NCBI GenBank assembly: GCA_028023455.1
Contig: JAQFVV010012396.1
Coordinates: 12,007,296 to 12,071,295 of the forward strand
DNA from: Epiperipatus broadwayi
Taxonomy: Eukaryota > Onychophora > Udeonychophora > Euonychophora > Peripatidae
DNA: 64,000 nt
Reading direction: 5' to 3'
In this document: piece after piece, positions 62,317 through 64,000 of the stretch
How positions within the stretch are numbered: position 1 is the first letter of the stretch
How the letters are laid out: each line of letters opens with the position of its first letter
Made by a program: the position numbers and the translations under genes
Notes under the pieces: model-generated
Told to the model about the DNA's origin: nothing
Database searches by the model: none
The model's input: only the letters and a program-made list of their open reading frames with translations

Positions 62317-62513
62317 TCAGTCTGTTTTTCTGGCAATGTAAGGCAAAATTTGCAACAATAGTTCAGTTTTGTTTATCATTAGTTCATATACTTCTTGTAG
62401 TGTTTTTTCCCTGACAATCGTTGAATTTATTTCTAGAATTTCATCTCCGATACCTAATAATCCTGATAGCATTGTACTGTATGTGCTATTTTTCATCCGA
62501 GAAACAAATATTC
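62317..62513 (-). CDS. PDZ-domain protein, 3' terminal coding exon (PAR-6-like)
   Basis: Acceptor TTTCTTTACAG lies just before 62513 and the frame runs to TGA at 62319-62317 (65 codons after a split glycine codon). The peptide has the second half of a PDZ domain: GIFVSRM, SGLLGIGDEILEIN (the G-L-L-x-x-G-D-E-I-L-x-I-N core), then VREKTLQEVYELM and LLLQILPY, ending ARKTD. The closest pattern I know is the PDZ of PAR-6 (GIF-I/V-SR, GLL..DE-I/V-LE-V/I-N, KTL-x-x-V), but PAR-6 normally continues well beyond the PDZ, whereas this ends within 10 residues. A different C-terminal-PDZ protein (for example a PALS/MPP-type or other scaffold) is possible. The upstream exon with the carboxylate-binding loop should lie at higher coordinates and was not identified up to 64000. 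Confidence 0.7.
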
Positions 62514-64000
62514 CTGTAAAGAAATTAATATACATATATATATATATGCATCTTAATACTAAATGATAAAAAAAAAAAGCTAATAAAGTATTTGGAATAT
62601 GATATTTTATAGGTCAAATATATGAACAGCTAAAAGAAGAAAATTTAAAAAACACATTTGAAGAATAATATTTAACATAATTAAGATCTGAAAAAGAAAA
62701 TGGATTGAATATAATATGAAATATTATAAAGAAAATTTTTTCAAGTAAACTACAAAGTTAAAGAAAAGACAGAATACTGCACATTAGGTTTTTCTAATAG
62801 CTTCTCACAGTGGAATAGTGAAAAAGACCAAACTTATTAAATACTGGATGGTAAGGATTTGGGTGTTTTTCATCTTTATACTTAAGAATAGATAGACACC
62901 CATTAACTAACTAATATTGGATAGTCATCTAGATTAATTATATGCCTTATATGTAAAAGAAAAATACTAAACCTAATTGGAATCTGAAATAAGTTTAATT
63001 GGCCCAAATTTAAATTTAGTAAAACATGTTAAATTGATGTGATACCATTATACCATAATATATAAATAAAAGCAAATGAGTAGCCCAAAAATATTTTACT
63101 GAGAAATAACTTAAATGTATTTTGGTACATCTTAATGGATAATCAACACAATTCAGTATTATCAAGAAACTTTTTATAAAAAAAAATAGGTGAGAGAGGT
63201 GAAAGGTAAAAATATTAACTATCTTAAGTAACTAATCTTGGTTTGAAGATAAAGCTAATGTATTTGTTTTAACAATGATCATAAATTATTGGCATCTAAA
63301 AAATCACTAAACTTCTATTCTCTAAAAGTTGAATTGCTAATTAAACAAATTTCTTCTTCATTATTTGGATTTCAGCTACTGATTAATTCTCACCACTTTG
63401 TTATGAATTAATTCTTAAACTGTGCTTTATGTATCTTAATTACTTACACATTACAGAAATAATGGTTCGTGATTGGTTTATAATATTCAAGTTCTCAATA
63501 TTTGTTCTCCATATTCTTAATGGTCAAATAATCTTATAACAAAAAAACTCAGTGAATCCATCTCCTGTAGTAATTCTTTGCACAAAAATGAAGCTTTCCA
63601 TAAGTCTTATGTTATAAAGAAAATATGTGTATTAGAAATAAACACCACAAACTGCAAATTATGCTAAGAAATTTACAAATATAAAAAGCAAAAATAAATT
63701 TAAATTCCAATATACTTGGATTATATATTATCTACTTCTAATCTAGAAGTTCAATCACTGCCAACTAAATGGGAGGGACACATTTTGCAAATGAGTACAA
63801 CTTAGTCAAATTAGTTACTAAAAACCATCAGAAAAAGCTTGAGAAATTAGTTAAAATCACCACCAGTAAAGTTAGTCTTATTTTAATGCTAAGAAAAATT
63901 TAAAACAATCATTTAAAAATCTTAGCAAGCTCAATTTTCTTAAAGTACACCAGCAAAGCTGTAACATAAACAATTATGAACTCTGGTCATTCACAACATT
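62514..64000. other. Probable intron or 5' sequence of the PDZ gene
   Basis: AT-rich, no clear exon. On the minus strand around 63600-63540 a short open stretch (MESFIFVQRITTGDGF) is less AT-rich, but it lacks convincing splice sites and does not match a PDZ start. Confidence 0.35.

Overview
This window is strongly AT-rich eukaryotic (animal) DNA. By eye it is roughly 70% A+T, not computed. Coding sequence is split into short exons with GT-AG borders. Most of the window is intergenic or intronic and full of decayed retroelements, tRNA-derived SINEs, fold-back elements and microsatellites. The recognisable genes are animal genes: an actin-related protein 5 (ACTR5) orthologue, a TGFBRAP1/VPS39-family N-terminal exon and a PDZ-domain 3' exon. 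RTE-type LINEs, Ty3/gypsy elements and tRNA-SINEs suggest an invertebrate; I cannot name the species from sequence alone. No bacterial operons, CRISPR arrays or organelle genes were seen.

Layout. 1-4.1 kb: a terminal-inverted-repeat element at the left edge, then the first three coding exons of ACTR5 on the minus strand; its 2.9-kb intron holds a decayed LINE and SINE-like units. 4.3-7.9 kb: repeats, a 5'-truncated RTE LINE (minus), an older LINE tail (plus) and a Ty3/gypsy integrase relic (minus). 7.9-12.7 kb: two 1.0-1.1-kb direct repeats flank a broken gag-like region, so this is a degenerate LTR element. 14.5-17.1 kb: a longer but broken RTE LINE (minus). 19.1 kb: a GGTA-rich repeat. 20.7 kb: a tRNA-SINE with target-site duplication. 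23.4 kb: the TGFBRAP1-like exon (plus).

25.5-40.4 kb is the dominant structure: a Ty3/gypsy element with unusually long LTRs (about 3 kb each once later insertions are removed). Its gag-protease-RT-RNase H-integrase region is broken at 29.3-33.8 kb. The 5' LTR contains a 0.9-kb inverted-dimer insertion with a 14-bp target-site duplication; the 3' LTR is split by about 3.5 kb of foreign DNA. The whole element sits in a (TA)n tract. 40.5-41.6 kb carries an inverted arrangement of a repeat of about 435 bp with a tRNA-like module. 42.2 kb has a second SINE with a clear target-site duplication, 44.2-44.7 kb a young fold-back element, 47.1-47.35 kb an inverted SINE pair, and 56.8 kb a near-perfect 54-bp-arm hairpin. 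The rest up to 62.3 kb shows no gene I can support. The window ends with a PDZ-domain terminal exon (minus, 62.3-62.5 kb).

The cellular genes do not form a functional cluster: a chromatin remodeller subunit, an endosomal tethering/receptor-associated factor and a scaffold protein lie on both strands, separated by tens of kilobases of repeats. All calls come from reading the sequence; no database search was run.
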